A stretch of DNA of 6,440 nt from SIG452 sp045541975 (lineage in GTDB: Bacteria > Bacillota > Clostridia > UMGS1840), in assembly GCA_045541975.1 (NCBI GenBank), contig JAZQKB010000031.1, positions 1-6,440 on the forward strand, in the 5' to 3' direction. A program made the position numbers and the translations under genes. Below, piece after piece: positions 4,811 to 6,440 of this stretch. Within the stretch, counting starts at the first letter, position 1; each line of letters opens with the position of its first letter. The notes under the pieces are model-generated. The model searched no databases. It was not told the origin of the DNA and was given only the letters and a program-made list of their open reading frames with translations.

Positions 4811-5758
4811 ATGATTTTAATTGAAAAACCCAATATCGAATTTTTAGACCGGTCACCCAGCGGTGATTACGCTAAATTTTCCTTAAGCCCGTTAAATCGG
4901 GGATATGGTACTACCCTTGGTAACAGCTTGAGAAGAATTTTGTTGTCTTCTTTAGAAGGTGTTGCTCCCACCAGCGTGAAGATTGACGGTGTGGTGCACG
5001 AATTTTCCACCATTCCCGGTGTGAAGGAAGACGTAACCGAAATTATTCTGAATGTGAAAAATATTGCTGCAAAACTGTTCTGCGACGGTCCCAAAACCGT
5101 GATTTTAGAAGCAGACGGTGAATGTGTTCTGACTGCAGGCGATATTAAACCGGATGCAGAAGTGGAAATTAAAAATCCCGAACTGCACATTGCAACCTTA
5201 AATAAAGATGCAAAATTCTATATGGAAATTGTGTTTGATCACGGTATCGGATATGTTCCTTCAGAACTTAATAAAACTCCGACTCTGCCGGTAGGTGCAA
5301 TTCCGGTTGACTCCATTTATACTCCTGTAAAGAAGGTAAATGCAACTGTTGAAAATACCAGAGTAGGTAATAAAACCGACCATGACAAACTGACTTTGGA
5401 AGTTTGGACCAACGGCGTGTTAACTGCTGATGAAGCAGTTGGCTGGGCTGCAAAAATCATGAGCGAGCATCTGTCTCTGTTTGTGGGCTTGTCCGACGAA
5501 GCGAAGAACAGCGATATCATGGTGGAAAAAGAAGAAGACTACAAAGAAAAAGTTTTAGAAATGACTATCGAAGATTTGGATTTATCCGTTCGTTCTTACA
5601 ACTGTCTGAAGAGAGCAGGTATCAACAATGTGGAAGACCTGTCTAAAAAGACTCAGGAAGAAATGATCAAAGTGAGAAACTTAGGTAGAAAATCCATGGA
5701 AGAAGTTATTGCAAAACTGGAAGCGTTGGGCTTGACTCTGGCGCAGGAAGAAGAATAA
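4811..5758 (+). CDS. rpoA: DNA-directed RNA polymerase subunit alpha
   Basis: Alpha dimerises to start RNA polymerase assembly and its C-terminal domain binds UP elements and activators. The 315 residues are the usual Firmicutes length. The N-terminal domain (about 1-230) includes the dimerisation segment LNRGYGTTLGNSLRRILLSS (28-47), with family blocks at EFSTIPGVKEDVTEIILN (64-81) and MSEHL (217-221). An acidic linker around 239-246 leads to the C-terminal domain (about 248-306). There the DNA-contacting residues are kept at R261, N264, C265, G292, K294 and S295, matching E. coli R265, N268, C269, G296, K298 and S299 by alignment. AGGAGGG at 4797-4803 is 7 bases before the ATG. It follows rpsD by a structured 144-base spacer and precedes rplQ by 46 bases. 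Confidence 0.98.
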   Translation: MILIEKPNIEFLDRSPSGDYAKFSLSPLNRGYGTTLGNSLRRILLSSLEGVAPTSVKIDGVVHEFSTIPGVKEDVTEIILNVKNIAAKLFCDGPKTVILEADGECVLTAGDIKPDAEVEIKNPELHIATLNKDAKFYMEIVFDHGIGYVPSELNKTPTLPVGAIPVDSIYTPVKKVNATVENTRVGNKTDHDKLTLEVWTNGVLTADEAVGWAAKIMSEHLSLFVGLSDEAKNSDIMVEKEEDYKEKVLEMTIEDLDLSVRSYNCLKRAGINNVEDLSKKTQEEMIKVRNLGRKSMEEVIAKLEALGLTLAQEEE

Positions 5759-5804
5759 ACCTTACCCGAAAGGGAATTGATGAAAAAAGGGAGGCTATGT
5801 CAAA

Positions 5805-6149
5805 ATGGCAGGTACCAGAAAATTAGGTCGTCCTACTGACCATAGAATCGCTATGCTTAGAAATCTTGTTACCGCTCTGTTGGAACACGGTAAAATGGAA
5901 ACCACCGTTACCAGAGCAAAAGAAACCAGAGCATTAGCTGAAAAAATGATTACTCTTGCAAAAAAAGATACTTTACATGCAAGAAGACAGGCGTTGGCTT
6001 TTATCACCAAAGAAGATGTTGTGAAAAAGCTGTTTGAAGAAATCGCTCCGAAGTATGCTGAAAGAAACGGTGGATATACAAGAATATACAAGCTTGGTGA
6101 GCGTCGTGGAGACGGAGCTCAGATGGCAATTCTTGAGTTAGTTGACTAA
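5805..6149 (+). CDS. rplQ: 50S ribosomal protein L17 (bL17)
   Basis: Large-subunit protein located near the peptide exit tunnel. The 114 residues are close to the typical short Firmicutes length. The N-terminal signature RKLGRPTDHRIAMLRNLVTA (5-24), TTVTRAKETRALAEKMITLA (33-52) and the C-terminal GGYTRIYKLGERRGDGAQMA (89-108) are diagnostic. GGGAGG at 5789-5794 is 10 bases before the ATG. An ATG at 5797 is out of frame and too close to the Shine-Dalgarno. It is the last gene of the operon here: three hairpins follow at once. In many Firmicutes the energy-coupling-factor transporter genes and truA come next, but no coding sequence follows within this window. Confidence 0.98.
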   Translation: MAGTRKLGRPTDHRIAMLRNLVTALLEHGKMETTVTRAKETRALAEKMITLAKKDTLHARRQALAFITKEDVVKKLFEEIAPKYAERNGGYTRIYKLGERRGDGAQMAILELVD

Positions 6150-6154
6150 TAAAA

Positions 6155-6186
6155 AAAGAGGGTGTTGCGTAAGCAATGCCCTCTTT
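6155..6186 (+). terminator. Operon terminator hairpin 1 after rplQ
   Basis: AAAGAGGGTGTTGC (6155-6168) pairs with GCAATGCCCTCTTT (6173-6186) over 14 bp with two adjacent G-U pairs. The loop GTAA is a stable GNRA tetraloop. It begins 5 bases after the rplQ stop, with seven As on the left (6151-6157, the last three in the stem) and only three Ts at the right end of the stem. The hairpin is strong but the trailing T run is short, so termination may rely on the hairpins that follow, or it may protect the 3' end. Confidence 0.75.
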
Positions 6187-6187
6187 A

Positions 6188-6206
6188 AGGCTGTTTAAAA
6201 CAGCCT
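6188..6206 (+). terminator. Small hairpin 2 in the terminator cluster
   Basis: AGGCTGT (6188-6194) pairs perfectly with ACAGCCT (6200-6206) across a TTAAA loop. It sits directly between two larger hairpins. No T run follows, so alone it would not terminate; it may stabilise the 3' end of the operon transcript. Confidence 0.4.
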
Positions 6207-6210
6207 CAAA

Positions 6211-6250
6211 AACAAGGATCTCATTTTTTGGGGTCCTTGTTGTGGTTTTC
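6211..6250 (+). terminator. Terminator hairpin 3 with T-rich tail
   Basis: AACAAGGATCTC (6211-6222) pairs with GGGGTCCTTGTT (6230-6241) over 12 bp including two G-U pairs, with the loop ATTTTTT. A T-rich tail follows (TTTT at 6246-6249 and TTTTT a few bases later, around 6254). As runs flank the left arm, so it could also act on the opposite strand as a bidirectional terminator for a converging gene beyond the window. Confidence 0.65.
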
Positions 6251-6377
6251 GGATTTTTATGTATCAGTAAAAATATTTTATGCATAGTATATATCATAAA
6301 GGTATGAAGGTGTGAGCGGATTCATTAGTGAAGATGGTTGAAATTAAATTATGGTTTGTCGGGCTGTTAAGATAACA

Positions 6378-6440
6378 GAGGACAATTGGGGACTGTACCC
6401 CAAAAGAATCCTCCCACCGCTAACGCGGTCCCCCCTCCTT
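6378..6440. repeat. Possible start of an interspersed palindromic repeat
   Basis: The right edge differs in composition from everything before it: rich in C and T on this strand, with nested hairpins. GAGGA (6378-6382) pairs with TCCTC (6409-6413) outside TTGGGG (6386-6391) with CCCCAA (6398-6403). ACCGC (6416-6420) pairs with GCGGT (6425-6429) around TAAC. It ends in a C/T run, CCCCCTCCTT, cut by the window edge. Similar GC-rich hairpin repeats are scattered in intergenic regions of gut Clostridia, but membership in such a family is from memory and one copy cannot prove it. The preceding AT-rich bases 6251-6377 contain no gene I can support, only a 6-bp inverted repeat TTTATG/CATAAA (6277-6300). 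Confidence 0.45.

Noticed and set aside
5765..5774. CCC-GAAA-GGG hairpin between rpoA and rplQ
   Set aside because: A 3-bp stem, even with a GNRA loop, is too short to call a functional element.
6277..6300. TTTATG/CATAAA inverted repeat as a possible operator
   Set aside because: Only 6 bp arms in AT-rich sequence with no promoter or gene beside it; likely chance.
6328..6375. Short frame after the terminator (GTG at 6328 or ATG at 6334, ending TAA at 6373)
   Set aside because: Only 13-15 codons, no Shine-Dalgarno, no resemblance to a known small protein.

Overview
The window is one uninterrupted piece of the bacterial ribosomal-protein supercluster: the end of the spc operon running into the alpha operon, all on the + strand. 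The order is secY (3' part only), adk, map, a small KOW-domain RNA-binding protein gene, infA, rpmJ, rpsM, rpsK, rpsD, rpoA and rplQ. The small KOW/L14e-type gene between map and infA, rpsD sitting between rpsK and rpoA, strong AGGAGG-type Shine-Dalgarno sequences and heavy AGA use for arginine in the ribosomal genes all point to a Clostridia-like Firmicute, possibly an uncultured gut lineage. This assignment is an inference from gene content and order; no taxonomic marker outside the operon is present.

Layout. Bases 1-784 are the C-terminal part of the translocon protein SecY. Bases 806-2850 hold adk, map, the KOW gene, infA and rpmJ, packed with gaps of 10-22 bases and one 4-base ATGA overlap (adk/map). 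From 2851 the style changes. The alpha-operon genes rpsM, rpsK, rpsD and rpoA are preceded by non-coding spacers of 244, 101, 79 and 144 bases, each with at least one clean inverted repeat. The 244-base spacer between rpmJ and rpsM has the most structure and holds a possible weak terminator. rplQ closes the operon. After it come three consecutive hairpins (6155-6241) that form the probable operon terminator, then AT-rich sequence with no gene, and at the right edge a C/T-rich, hairpin-forming stretch (about 6378-6440) that looks like the start of an interspersed repeat.

The genes serve one purpose, growth. They make small-subunit proteins S13, S11 and S4 and large-subunit proteins L36 and L17, initiation factor IF-1, the RNA polymerase alpha subunit, the membrane channel for secreted proteins, the enzyme that trims N-terminal methionine, and adenylate kinase for nucleotide balance. 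All complete genes look intact, with family-typical lengths and key residues present.

I see no defence system, mobile gene, CRISPR array, RNA gene or novel enzyme here. The points worth a second look are the structured spacers of the alpha half (candidate autoregulatory or processing elements), a 50-codon open stretch in frame after the rpmJ stop that encodes a CPHCG motif, and the possible repeat at the right edge.
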